From positions 1 to 64,000 of the forward strand of contig NZ_QKKX01000031.1 of assembly GCF_003434305.1 (NCBI RefSeq): 64,000 nucleotides of DNA, written 5' to 3'. Numbering within the stretch: position 1 is the first letter of the stretch; each line of letters begins with the position of its first letter. A program made the translations under genes and the position numbers. The notes under the pieces are model-generated. The model was not told the origin of the DNA. It was given only the letters and a program-made list of their open reading frames with translations, and searched no databases. This stretch comes from Micromonospora sp. MW-13. Lineage in GTDB: Bacteria > Actinomycetota > Actinomycetes > Mycobacteriales > Micromonosporaceae. Below, piece by piece: positions 24,545 to 32,896 of the stretch.

Positions 24545-26131
24545 ATGCGACGCGGTGCGGTGGTGGCGGTGTCCGCCGGGTTTTCGGCCGTCCTGGGCGT
24601 GGGGTACCTGCTCCTGCCGACGATGGGCTCCGATCTCTCGGCCCAGGTGGCCCGCGCCGACTTCTTCGCCGCGCACGGCCCCGCCCTGGTGGACCTGCGG
24701 TGGTACGGCGGCATCCAGCCCCTCGGCTACAGCCTGGTCTCCCCGCCGGTGATGGCTGTCCTCGGCGTCCGGGTGACCGGCGTCCTCGCGCTGGTGGTCG
24801 CGGCGGCGGCGTTCGCTGCGCTGCTGGTGCGTACCGGGGTGCCCCGCCCGCTGCTCGGCGGCCTGGTCGGGGCGGTCACCATCGCCGGCAACCTCGTTTC
24901 CGGCCGGGTCACCTACGGCCTCGGTGTGGCGTTCGGGCTCGCCGCGCTGCTCGCGCTCACCCTGCCCCCGGGCGCCGCTGCGGGGCGACGCCGGCTGCGC
25001 GTCGGGCTGGTCGCTGCTGCGGCACTGCTGGCCTCGGCGACCAGCCCGGTCGCCGGCCTGTTCGTCGGGCTGGCCGGGGCCGCGCTGCTGCTCACCCGCC
25101 GGTTCGGCGACGGCCTGCTGCTCGGGGTCGCCGCGGCGGCCCCGCTGGCCGTGACCGGGCTGCTGTTCGGCGAGGGCGGCTGGATGAACATCAGCCGCAC
25201 TGACACGCTGCGCGCCGCGCTGACCAGCCTGGTGGTGGCCGCGCTGGTGGCGTACCGGCCGGTGCGGGTGGGCGCGCTGCTGTCGGCGGCGGGGGTGCTC
25301 GTCGCCGCGCTGGTGCACACGCCCGTTGGCCTGAACGCGACCCGCCTGGTGGTGATGTTCGCGCTGCCGGTGCTGGCCGCTGCCGCCCGGCTGCCGGAGC
25401 GGGCCACCTGTCGGCTGCCGGCCGCGCTGCGTCGGGGCGGGACGGCCGGCACCGCCCTGGCGGCGCTGCTGGCCGCCGTCTGCTGGTGGCAGCCCCCGGT
25501 GGTGCCGGCCGACCTGCGTGGCGTCGGCGGCCCGACGACCGAGCCGGCCTACTTCGCCCCGCTGCGCGCCGAGCTCGCCCGGCGTGGGCTCACCGGGCGG
25601 GTCGAGGTGCCGCCGACCCGCGACTACTGGGAGGCCGCCCACCTCGGCGACGTCCCGCTGGCGCGGGGCTGGTTGCGGCAGGCCGACATCGCCCGCAATC
25701 CGCTCTTCTTCACGACCGTGCCGGGCGCCGCCGGCACCGGCGTTCCGCTGACCGCCGACAGCTACCGGGCCTGGCTGGCCGACAACGCCGTGCAGTACGT
25801 CGCCGTGCCCGACGCCGACCTGTCCTGGGTGGGGCGCGCGGAGGCGGAACTGGTCGACGGCGGCCTGCCGTACCTGACCGAGGTCTGGTCCGAGCGGCAC
25901 TGGCGGCTCTACGCGGTGTCCGACCCGACCCCGCTGGTGGCCGCCCCCGGGGAGTTGGTGGGGCAGGATGCCGCGTCGCTGACCTTGCGCATGTCGGGCC
26001 CCGGAACGGTCCGGGTACGGGTACGACACAGCCGCTGGTTGCGGGTGGACGGTCAGGCGGCGCTCGCCCCGGACGGTGCATGGACCGTGGTGACGGTGCC
26101 GAGCGCCGGCAACTACCGCGTCACCGGCTGA
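24545..26131 (+). CDS. Polytopic membrane protein, probable envelope glycosyltransferase-like
   Basis: A 528-aa protein with an N-terminal hydrophobic half (about residues 1-325, roughly ten helices). It contains an acidic loop, ADFFAAHGPALVDLRWYGGI, after the first helix, and has a soluble C-terminal domain of about 200 residues. ATG 24545 is chosen because GGAGG (24535-24539) sits five bases upstream and overlaps the alternative GTG 24539. It is divergent from the MptB-like pair. Homologues are often labelled transporters, but the acidic loop and the neighbours favour a GT-C-like role. Function is not established. Confidence 0.6.
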   Translation: MRRGAVVAVSAGFSAVLGVGYLLLPTMGSDLSAQVARADFFAAHGPALVDLRWYGGIQPLGYSLVSPPVMAVLGVRVTGVLALVVAAAAFAALLVRTGVPRPLLGGLVGAVTIAGNLVSGRVTYGLGVAFGLAALLALTLPPGAAAGRRRLRVGLVAAAALLASATSPVAGLFVGLAGAALLLTRRFGDGLLLGVAAAAPLAVTGLLFGEGGWMNISRTDTLRAALTSLVVAALVAYRPVRVGALLSAAGVLVAALVHTPVGLNATRLVVMFALPVLAAAARLPERATCRLPAALRRGGTAGTALAALLAAVCWWQPPVVPADLRGVGGPTTEPAYFAPLRAELARRGLTGRVEVPPTRDYWEAAHLGDVPLARGWLRQADIARNPLFFTTVPGAAGTGVPLTADSYRAWLADNAVQYVAVPDADLSWVGRAEAELVDGGLPYLTEVWSERHWRLYAVSDPTPLVAAPGELVGQDAASLTLRMSGPGTVRVRVRHSRWLRVDGQAALAPDGAWTVVTVPSAGNYRVTG

Positions 26132-26202
26132 TTTCTCGTCATAACGTCCCCCTTGGGTCGCGTTCGGATCGACGGGTGGCCAACCGTCCTCGGCGCCGGT
26201 GC

Positions 26203-29200
26203 TCAGGCCCCGGCGTCGAGGACCCGTTCCATCGCCGCGCGGGAGCGGCGGCCGGTGCGCAGGTACTCGTCGAGGAACTCGCCCGGGTCGTCCCGGCCGA
26301 GCAGCCGGACCACCCCGGCCAACTCCACGCCGTGCCGGGGCAACTGGTCCCCGGCCCGGCCGCGCACCAGCATCAGCGCGTTGCGGACCTGCGCGGCCAG
26401 GGTCCAGCCGACCGCCATCTCGCCGGCGTCCGCCGGGTCGACCAGGCCGGCGTCCGCCGCCGCCGCGAGCGCGTCGAGGGTGCGCGTGCCGCGCAGCGCC
26501 GGCAGCCGGCCGGCGTGCCGGAGCTGGAGGAGCTGCACCGCCCACTCGACGTCGGCGAGGCCGCCCCGGCCCAGCTTGGTGTGGGTGGCCGGGTCGGCGC
26601 CCCGGGGCAGCCGCTCGGTCTCCACCCGCGCCTTGATCCGGCGGATCTCGACGATCTGCTCCCGGGTCAGCCCGTCGGCCGGGTAGCGGACCGGGTCGAC
26701 CATCGCCTCGAACTCCGTACCCAGGTCGGCATCGCCGCAGACGAACCGGGCGCGCAGCAGCGCCTGCGCCTCCCACACCTTCGACCAGCGGGCGTAGTAC
26801 TGGGCGTACGCGGCGAGGCTGCGCACCAGCGGGCCCTGCCGGCCCTCCGGGCGCAGGTCGGCGTCCACCCCGAGCGGCGGGTCGGGGGCCGGGGCGGAGA
26901 GCAGCCGGCGCAGTTCCTCGGCGACGGCGTGGGCGGCGGCGCTGGCCGCGCCCTCGTCCGCCCCGGACGGGGGGTCGTAGACGAACAGCACGTCGGCGTC
27001 GGAGAGGTAGTTCGACTCGTACCCGCCGAGCCGGCCCACGCCGATCACCGCGAACCGCAGCCCGGGCAGGCCCGGCTGGGCGGCCCGGGCGGCGCGCAGC
27101 GCGGCGGCGAGGGTGGCGTCGGTGACGCCGGCCAGGGCCGTGCCGACGGCGGTCACGTCGGCGAGGCCGAGCGCGGCCCGCCCGTCCGGGTCGGGGCGGG
27201 TCGGGGTGGGGGCGAGCGACCCGGCCCGGCTGAGCACGTCGGCGCAGGCGATCCGGACCAGTTCCCGGCGGCGCAACGCGCGCACCGCCCGGGTCGCCTC
27301 GACCGGGTCGGCGTGCCGGGCCGCGGCGGCGGCGAAGCCCTCGCAGAGCACGCCGCGGGGGCGGGGGGTCAGCTCGTTCTCCTCGGCCAGCAGCCGCAGC
27401 GCCTCCGGCTCCCGGGCCAGCAGGTCGGCCGCGTACCGGGAGGAGCTGAGCACCCGGGCCAGTCGGCGGGCCACCGGGCCGGAGTCGCGCAGCAGCCGCA
27501 GGTACCAGGGGGTGCTGCCCAGCTTGTCGGAGACCTGCCGGTAGTTGAGCAGCCCCCGGTCCGGCTCGGGCGCGTCGGCGAACTCGCTGAGCAGCACCGG
27601 CAGCAGGGTGCGCTGGATGGCGGCGGTACGGCTCACCCCGCCGGTGAGGGCCTGGAGGTGGCGCAGCGCCCCGGCCGGGTCGGCGAAGCCGAGGATCTCC
27701 AGCCGGTGCCGGGCCGCCTCCGGGGTGAGCCGCAGCCCGTCGGCGGGGACCCGGGCCACCGACTCCAGCAGCGGCCGGTAGAGCAGCTTGGCGTGCAGCC
27801 GGCGTACCTCGGTGGCGTGGGTGACCCACTCGGCGCGGAACTCCTCGACGGCGCTGCGGCCCGGGGTGGCCGCGTAGCCGAGCGCGGCGGCGAGCCAGCG
27901 CAGCCCGGCCGGGTCGGCCGGAACGGTGTGGGTGCGGCGCAGGCCCTGGAGCTGGAGGCGGTGCTCGACGCCGCGCAGGAAGCGGTACCCGCGCAGCAGC
28001 CCCTCGCCGTCGGCCCGGCCCACGTAGCCGCCGGCCACCAGGGCGCGCAGGGCGGGGATGGTGCCGGGTGCCCGCAGCGCCTCGTCGCCCCGGCCGTGCA
28101 CCAGTTGCAGCAACTGGACGGCGAACTCGATGTCGCGCAGCCCGCCCGGGCCGCGTTTGATCTCGCGGTCCAGCTCCTTCGGCGGGATGTTGTCGATGAT
28201 CCTGCGGCGCATCGAGCGGACGTCCTCGACGGCCTCCGGCCGCTCGGCGGCCCGCCAGACCAGCGGGGCGAGCCGGTCGATCCACTCCTGCGACAGCGCC
28301 AGGTCGCCGGCCGCCGGGCGGGCCTTGAGCAGCGCCTGGAACTCCCAGGTGCGCGCCCAGCGCCGGTAGTACGCCAGGTGGCTGGCCAGGGTGCGGACCA
28401 GCGGGCCCCGGTTGCCCTCGGGGCGCAGCGCGGCGTCGACCGGCCAGGCGACCAGCCCGCAGATGTGGATCAGCCGGGTGGCGACCGTGGTGGCCGCCGG
28501 CAGCTCGTCGTCCTCGGCGCAGACGAAGATCACGTCGACGTCGGAGACGTAGTTCAGCTCGCCGCCGCCGCACTTGCCCATCGCCACCACGCCCAGCCGG
28601 GGCCGTGGCGTGCCCTCGGGCAGCTCGCCCACCGCGATGTCGTGGGCCGCGCCGAGGGTGGCGTCGGCCAGCGCGGAGAGCGCCGCCATGGTCTGCTCCA
28701 GGGCGCGTCCGCCGGTCAGGTCGGCCGCCGCGATCCGCAGCAGGGCCAGCCGGTACCCCTGGCGCAGCACCGCGATCGGCTGGGTGGACGCGGTGACCCG
28801 GGCTGCCGCCGCCAGGTCCAGCCGGCCCTCGGCGGCGGGGGCGAGCCCGTCCGGGGCGGTGGCCAGCACCGGCCACTGGTCGGGGTTGGCCACCAGGTGG
28901 TCGCCGAGCGCCGACGACGCGCCGAGCACGGCGACCAGCCGCCGGCACAGCCCCGGGTCGGCGTGCAGGGCGTGCAGCAGCGCCGAGTCGGCGGGCCTGC
29001 CGGCGACGCCGGTGCCCCCCGGGGCCCGGCGCGCGGGGTCCGCCGGCCCGCCGCCTGCTCCGGTGGCACCCGCGGCCCGGCGCGCACCCGTCGACCCGCC
29101 GCCGGTGCTGCCGGCCGCGCGGCGCTCGGCCTCGACGAGTCGGTGCAGCTGGCGCAGGGCCAGGTCCGGGTCGGCGGCCCGGGACAGGGCGGCCAGCAGC

Positions 29201-29355
29201 TCGGCGGCCCGCTCGTCGACCGGCTCCTGTTCCTCCGGCCGCCACAGGCCGAGCCCGGCCGGGCCGAGCAGGTCGGCGGCCCGGGAGCCGTTGTCGCCGT
29301 CGGCGGCGCCGAAGCCGTAGCGGGCCAGCCGGCCCCGGGCCGGTCTGCTGATCAC
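26203..29355 (-). CDS. glnE: Bifunctional glutamine synthetase adenylyltransferase/adenylyl-removing enzyme
   Basis: A 1050-aa enzyme with two nucleotidyltransferase domains. The de-adenylylating N-terminal one has GELNYVSDVDVIFVCAEDD and the adenylylating C-terminal one has GYESNYLSDADVLFVYDP. Each is followed by its helical partner domain (RRIIDNIPPKELDREIKRGP and LGRGGLADVEWAVQLLQL). It modifies the Tyr in the KDLYDLP loop of GlnA (18788) to turn glutamine synthesis down. GTG 29355 starts 3 nt after the stop of the upstream amidotransferase gene, so they are one operon. A Pro/Ala/Gly insert around residues 80-120 is unusual and low in complexity. Confidence 0.96.
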   Translation of the reverse strand: MISRPARGRLARYGFGAADGDNGSRAADLLGPAGLGLWRPEEQEPVDERAAELLAALSRAADPDLALRQLHRLVEAERRAAGSTGGGSTGARRAAGATGAGGGPADPARRAPGGTGVAGRPADSALLHALHADPGLCRRLVAVLGASSALGDHLVANPDQWPVLATAPDGLAPAAEGRLDLAAAARVTASTQPIAVLRQGYRLALLRIAAADLTGGRALEQTMAALSALADATLGAAHDIAVGELPEGTPRPRLGVVAMGKCGGGELNYVSDVDVIFVCAEDDELPAATTVATRLIHICGLVAWPVDAALRPEGNRGPLVRTLASHLAYYRRWARTWEFQALLKARPAAGDLALSQEWIDRLAPLVWRAAERPEAVEDVRSMRRRIIDNIPPKELDREIKRGPGGLRDIEFAVQLLQLVHGRGDEALRAPGTIPALRALVAGGYVGRADGEGLLRGYRFLRGVEHRLQLQGLRRTHTVPADPAGLRWLAAALGYAATPGRSAVEEFRAEWVTHATEVRRLHAKLLYRPLLESVARVPADGLRLTPEAARHRLEILGFADPAGALRHLQALTGGVSRTAAIQRTLLPVLLSEFADAPEPDRGLLNYRQVSDKLGSTPWYLRLLRDSGPVARRLARVLSSSRYAADLLAREPEALRLLAEENELTPRPRGVLCEGFAAAAARHADPVEATRAVRALRRRELVRIACADVLSRAGSLAPTPTRPDPDGRAALGLADVTAVGTALAGVTDATLAAALRAARAAQPGLPGLRFAVIGVGRLGGYESNYLSDADVLFVYDPPSGADEGAASAAAHAVAEELRRLLSAPAPDPPLGVDADLRPEGRQGPLVRSLAAYAQYYARWSKVWEAQALLRARFVCGDADLGTEFEAMVDPVRYPADGLTREQIVEIRRIKARVETERLPRGADPATHTKLGRGGLADVEWAVQLLQLRHAGRLPALRGTRTLDALAAAADAGLVDPADAGEMAVGWTLAAQVRNALMLVRGRAGDQLPRHGVELAGVVRLLGRDDPGEFLDEYLRTGRRSRAAMERVLDAGA

Positions 29356-29358
29356 GGG

Positions 29359-30126
29359 TCAGTGCCCGAGCAGGGGCAGGTTGCGCCGGACGTCGTCGTC
29401 GCCCAGCTCACCGAGGGCGAGGGCGGCGAACCGGATCGCGAACGGGTGCCACACCTCCTCCACGTCGGCCATCACCCGGTCGCAGGCGGCCACCACCAGT
29501 TCCGGGTCGTAGCCCAGCTCGTCGAGCAGGGCGGAGTCGGTCGCCCAGTCGGCGATCATCGCGGTGTCGCACTCGATGTGGAACTGCAACCCCCAGGCCC
29601 GGTCGCCGAGGCGGAACGCCTGGTGCGGGTAGCGGGTGGAGGCGGCCAGCAGGGTCGCCCCGTGCGGCAGCTCGGTGATCTCGTCGACGTGCCACTGGAA
29701 CACGTCGGGGATCAGCGGCACGTACCGGAACAGCGGGTCGGCCTCGGCGGCGTCGCGGCGGCCGACCACGGCGGGGCCGACCTCGGGCCCGGACGGGCTC
29801 CGCTCGGCCAGGCCGGCGTGCGAGGTGGCCAGGAGTTGCGCGCCGAGGCAGATGCCGAGGGTGGGCACCCGACGCCGGACCGCCTTGCGCAGCAGCCCCT
29901 CCAGCTTCGGGAACCAGGGCGCCCCGGGGGTGCCGTCGGGCAGCGGGTACGGCTGCTGCGGACCGCCGAGCACCACGAGGGCCACGTACCCGTCGAGGTC
30001 GGCGGGCAGTTCGTCCCCGGCGTACGGGCGCAGCACCCGCAGTTCCAGGCCCCCTTCCACCAGCCAGTCCCCCAGCCGTCGGGGGTCGTCGGTCGGATCG
30101 TTCTCGATCACCAGTGCGGTTGCCAC
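29359..30126 (-). CDS. Class I glutamine amidotransferase-like protein
   Basis: A 255-aa single-domain amidotransferase resembling the GATase domain of GMP synthase. The nucleophile elbow is TLGICLGAQLLA (Cys), and WGLQFHIECD provides the His and Glu of the triad. It starts with GTG 30126 (MATALVIENDPTDDPRRLGDW) and overlaps no other gene. It is the first gene of an operon with glnE. Such stand-alone proteins may hydrolyse glutamine or gamma-glutamyl compounds. Proximity to the nitrogen genes hints at gamma-glutamyl metabolism, but the substrate is unknown. Confidence 0.82.
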   Translation of the reverse strand: MATALVIENDPTDDPRRLGDWLVEGGLELRVLRPYAGDELPADLDGYVALVVLGGPQQPYPLPDGTPGAPWFPKLEGLLRKAVRRRVPTLGICLGAQLLATSHAGLAERSPSGPEVGPAVVGRRDAAEADPLFRYVPLIPDVFQWHVDEITELPHGATLLAASTRYPHQAFRLGDRAWGLQFHIECDTAMIADWATDSALLDELGYDPELVVAACDRVMADVEEVWHPFAIRFAALALGELGDDDVRRNLPLLGH

Positions 30127-30254
30127 GCCGTCGAGGCTATCGGGTGCCCCGCCCGCGGCCCGGAACGCCTCGGCGCGACGCTTCCCGGGACGGCACCGGC
30201 CGGACGCCGGCGGGCCGGCCCGGGGGTCCCGGCCGGCGGCTAGGCTCAGCGGCT

Positions 30255-31187
30255 GTGATCACCGACGACGCCGTCCTGCGCCCACCGGTCCTGCGGCCCG
30301 GGGACACGGTGATGCTGGTGTCCCCGTCGGGGCCGACCCGGCCGGAGCGGGTGGCCCGGGGCGTCGAGCTGCTCACCGGCTGGGGGCTGCGGCCGGTCCT
30401 CGCGCCCAACGTGTACGCCCGGCGGGGTTACCTGGCCGGGGCGGACGAGTTGCGCGCCGCCGACCTGAACACGGCGTTCGCCGACCCGGCGGTACGCGGG
30501 GTGGTCTGCACCCGGGGCGGCTACGGCGCGCAGCGGGTGGTGGACGCCGTCGACATGGCGGCGGTGCGCCGGGACCCGAAGGTGGTGGCCGGCTTCTCCG
30601 ACATCACCGCGTTGCAGTTCGCCCTCTGGCGTGGTGCCCGGCTGGCCGGCGTGCACGGCCCGGGCGCGGCCTGGCTGGACGAGCGCACCCCGCTGCGCTC
30701 GTCCGAGTCGCTGCACGCCGCGCTGATGACCACCGAGCCGGTCACCGTCGCCGCCGGGCCCGGGGAGGAGACCTTCGCCGTCCGCGTCCCCGGCCGCGCC
30801 ACCGGGACGCTGCTCGGCGGCAACCTCTGCCTGGTCGTCGCCTCGCTGGGCACCCCGGACATGCCGGACCTGACCGGGGCCGTGCTGCTGGTCGAGGATG
30901 TCGGGGAGCCGCCGTACAAGGTGGACCGGATGCTGACCCAGCTCCGCCGGGCCGGCGCGCTGGCCGGCCTGGCCGGGGTGGCCGTCGGGCAGTTCACCGA
31001 CTGCGCCGACGGCTGGGACACCAGCGTCGCCGACGTGCTGACCGAGCGTCTCGGCGACCTCGGCGTCCCGGTTCTCGGCGGCCTGCCGATCGGCCACGGC
31101 CAGGGCCAGCTCACGGTCGGCGTGGGCGTCCCGGCCACCCTCGACGCCGACGCCGGCACCCTCACGGTCGCGCCCGCCGTCCGCTGA
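30255..31187 (+). CDS. LD-carboxypeptidase (peptidase family S66)
   Basis: A 310-aa serine peptidase of the muramoyl-tetrapeptide LD-carboxypeptidase/microcin C-resistance family. Seen: VMLVSPSGPTRPERVARGVE, CTRGGYGAQRVVD, the nucleophile Ser in VAGFSDITALQF, the catalytic Glu in LLVEDVGEPPYKVDRML, and the His in GLPIGHGQGQLTVGVG. It removes the terminal D-amino acid from tetrapeptides during peptidoglycan recycling or turnover. The start is GTG 30255; the open frame upstream is ignored because family sequence starts here. It is divergent from the amidotransferase-glnE operon. A self-immunity (MccF) role is the alternative. Confidence 0.88.
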   Translation: MITDDAVLRPPVLRPGDTVMLVSPSGPTRPERVARGVELLTGWGLRPVLAPNVYARRGYLAGADELRAADLNTAFADPAVRGVVCTRGGYGAQRVVDAVDMAAVRRDPKVVAGFSDITALQFALWRGARLAGVHGPGAAWLDERTPLRSSESLHAALMTTEPVTVAAGPGEETFAVRVPGRATGTLLGGNLCLVVASLGTPDMPDLTGAVLLVEDVGEPPYKVDRMLTQLRRAGALAGLAGVAVGQFTDCADGWDTSVADVLTERLGDLGVPVLGGLPIGHGQGQLTVGVGVPATLDADAGTLTVAPAVR

Positions 31188-31203
31188 CCCCTCAGGGGGT
31201 CAG
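31184..31203. terminator. Short hairpin spanning two convergent stop codons
   Basis: CTGACCCC and GGGGTCAG form an 8-bp stem with a 4-nt loop. The stem contains the stop codons of both the LD-carboxypeptidase (31185-31187) and the convergent Vgb-like gene (31192-31194). It is a compact candidate bidirectional terminator. Confidence 0.5.
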
Positions 31204-32073
31204 GTGGGCGACCGCGCCGCGTTCCAGGGCGGCGTGGACCGTGCCGTCGGGCAGGACCGCGAGGCCGTGCGGCTCCGAGTCCGGGGTGGGCAGGTCGTAC
31301 GCGTCGACGCGGCCGTCGGGGGTGACGTGGCCGATGCGGTTGGCCGCCCACTCGGTGAACCAGCAGCCGCCGGCCGGGTCCGCGACGATCGCGTGCGGCC
31401 GGGCGGCCCGGTCTGGCAGCGGGTACTCCTCGATCCGGCCGTCCGGGGTGATCCGGCCGAGCTGGCCGGCGGCGATCTCGACGAACCAGAGGGCCCCGTC
31501 GACGCCCAGCGTGATGCCGACCGGCCCGGCGGCGTCGGTGGGCAGCGGGTGCAGGCGCACCGCGCCGTCCAGCGCGATCCGGCCGACGGCGTTCGCCTGG
31601 TTGAGGGTGAACCACAGGGCGTCGTCCGGCCCAGCCGTGATCATCGACGGGAATCCGCCGCTGACCGGCAGCGGGTACGCGGTCACCGTCCCGTCGGTAC
31701 CGACCCGGCCCACGGTGTCGTTGCTCATCCCCGCGTACCAGAGGGCGCCGTCGGGGCCGGCGGCGATGCCGCACGGTGCGCTGCCGGCCGGCAACGCGAC
31801 CGACGTGGCCGACCCGTCGGTGGTGACCCGGCCGATCCGGTCGTCCCCGGAGCGGGTGAACCAGAGCGCGTTGTCCGGGCCGGCCGCGATGACCAGCGGG
31901 CGGCTCGCCGGGTCGCCGGGGTGGGTCCACACCGCGCCGTCGGCGGTCACCCGGGCGATCCCGCCGGTGCGGACCAGGGTCAGCCACAGCGCGCCGTCCG
32001 GCCCGGCGGTGATCCCGTACGGCCCGCAGCCCGCGTCCGGCAGGACGGTCTCTCGGATGGTGGGGGTGGTCAA
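31192..32073 (-). CDS. Virginiamycin B lyase (Vgb)-like beta-propeller
   Basis: A 293-aa seven-bladed propeller built of repeats with GPDGALWLT/WFT and RIGRVT/TPDG motifs. Vgb-type lyases linearise streptogramin B antibiotics. Here the expected active-site region is present: RPHAIV, WFTEWAANRIGHV and SEPHGLAV supply two His and a Glu. TTG 32073 is used because it gives the normal length and N-terminus (TTPTIRETVLPDAGCGPYGI), with GAGG upstream; the longer ATG-started version adds 17 unlikely residues. Many propellers of this family are not antibiotic lyases, so resistance is possible but unproven. It overlaps no gene and is convergent with the LD-carboxypeptidase. Confidence 0.75.
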   Translation of the reverse strand: MTTPTIRETVLPDAGCGPYGITAGPDGALWLTLVRTGGIARVTADGAVWTHPGDPASRPLVIAAGPDNALWFTRSGDDRIGRVTTDGSATSVALPAGSAPCGIAAGPDGALWYAGMSNDTVGRVGTDGTVTAYPLPVSGGFPSMITAGPDDALWFTLNQANAVGRIALDGAVRLHPLPTDAAGPVGITLGVDGALWFVEIAAGQLGRITPDGRIEEYPLPDRAARPHAIVADPAGGCWFTEWAANRIGHVTPDGRVDAYDLPTPDSEPHGLAVLPDGTVHAALERGAVAHLTP

Positions 32074-32257
32074 CGGGTGCCCGCCTCTCTGCTCGACTCG
32101 ATCCCACCCTTTATGCCGGACCATCCCGTGGCAACTGGTTTGTCCCCGATTCGAAACCGGATTTTCAGCTTCCTGACAGGTTCGCCACGGCCCTCACCCA
32201 GCTCACTCCATCACTGTCGGTGAGGTCATCGCATCCGAGCGACGAAGTGGAGAACGA

Positions 32258-32740
32258 ATGTCCCGCACGATTTCCAAGAAGCAGTTGCTGGCCGGCCTCG
32301 CGGCGGCGGGCGTACTCACCGTGGGGATCGCGGCGCCGGCCGTCGCGTTCACCGAGGACAGCTCGACCCCGACCCCGAGCGCGAGCAGCAGCGAGGGCAC
32401 CGACCGGCAGCAGCAGCGGGCCGACCGGCAGTCCGAGTTCGCCGAGGCGCTCGCCAAGGAGCTGGGGGTCTCCACGGACAAGGTGACCGCGGCCCTGGAC
32501 AAGGTGCGCGAGCAGCACAGGGCCGACCGGCCGGAGCGGGGCGAGCGGGGCGAGCGCCCCGACGCCGCCGACCGGCAGGCCAAGCTGAAGGATCGGCTGG
32601 ACCAGGCCGTCAAGGACGGCAGGCTCACCCAGGAGCAGGCCGACGCGATCACCAAGGCCGTCGAGGCCGGGGTCTTCCCCGGCGGGGGTGGCCGCGGCCA
32701 CGGCGGCGGCCCGGCGGGCGGCGAGTCCGCCGGCAGGTGA
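32258..32740 (+). CDS. Secreted small protein with charged helical repeats
   Basis: A 160-aa protein with a Sec signal peptide (SRTISKKQLLAGLAAAGVLT then APAVAF), a Ser/Thr/Pro linker, a first helix EFAEALAKELGVSTDKVTAA, an Arg/Glu/Asp-rich stretch, a second helical motif (LDQAVKDGRLTQEQADAITK) and a Gly-rich tail. The LGVSTDKVTAAL and GRLTQEQAD elements recur in actinobacterial exported proteins of unknown function. ATG 32258 has GGAG seven bases upstream. It is transcribed alone, and a terminator follows at 32793. Confidence 0.7.
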   Translation: MSRTISKKQLLAGLAAAGVLTVGIAAPAVAFTEDSSTPTPSASSSEGTDRQQQRADRQSEFAEALAKELGVSTDKVTAALDKVREQHRADRPERGERGERPDAADRQAKLKDRLDQAVKDGRLTQEQADAITKAVEAGVFPGGGGRGHGGGPAGGESAGR

Positions 32741-32792
32741 CGCCTCTCACGTGACGCGCCCGTGCCGCGGGCCGCGTGACACCTGACGCGTG

Positions 32793-32826
32793 GCGCGGCC
32801 CCGCCCGGGAACGGGTGGGGCCGCGC
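32793..32826. terminator. GGAA-tetraloop hairpin between convergent genes
   Basis: A 15-bp stem (32793-32807 with 32812-32826, one G-T wobble) capped by a GGAA loop. It lies between the secreted protein gene (plus) and the NACHT gene (minus), so it could end either transcript. Confidence 0.75.
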
Positions 32827-32896
32827 CCGCGGGCGTGGTCCCCTCCGGGCCGCCGGGCCGACGCTGGAACCGGCCGGGGCGGTGACCCGGGGCCGG

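Noticed and set aside
31192..32073. Vgb-like gene as a definite streptogramin resistance gene
   Set aside because: Family propellers are widespread with other roles; active-site His/Glu are present, but resistance is not shown by sequence.
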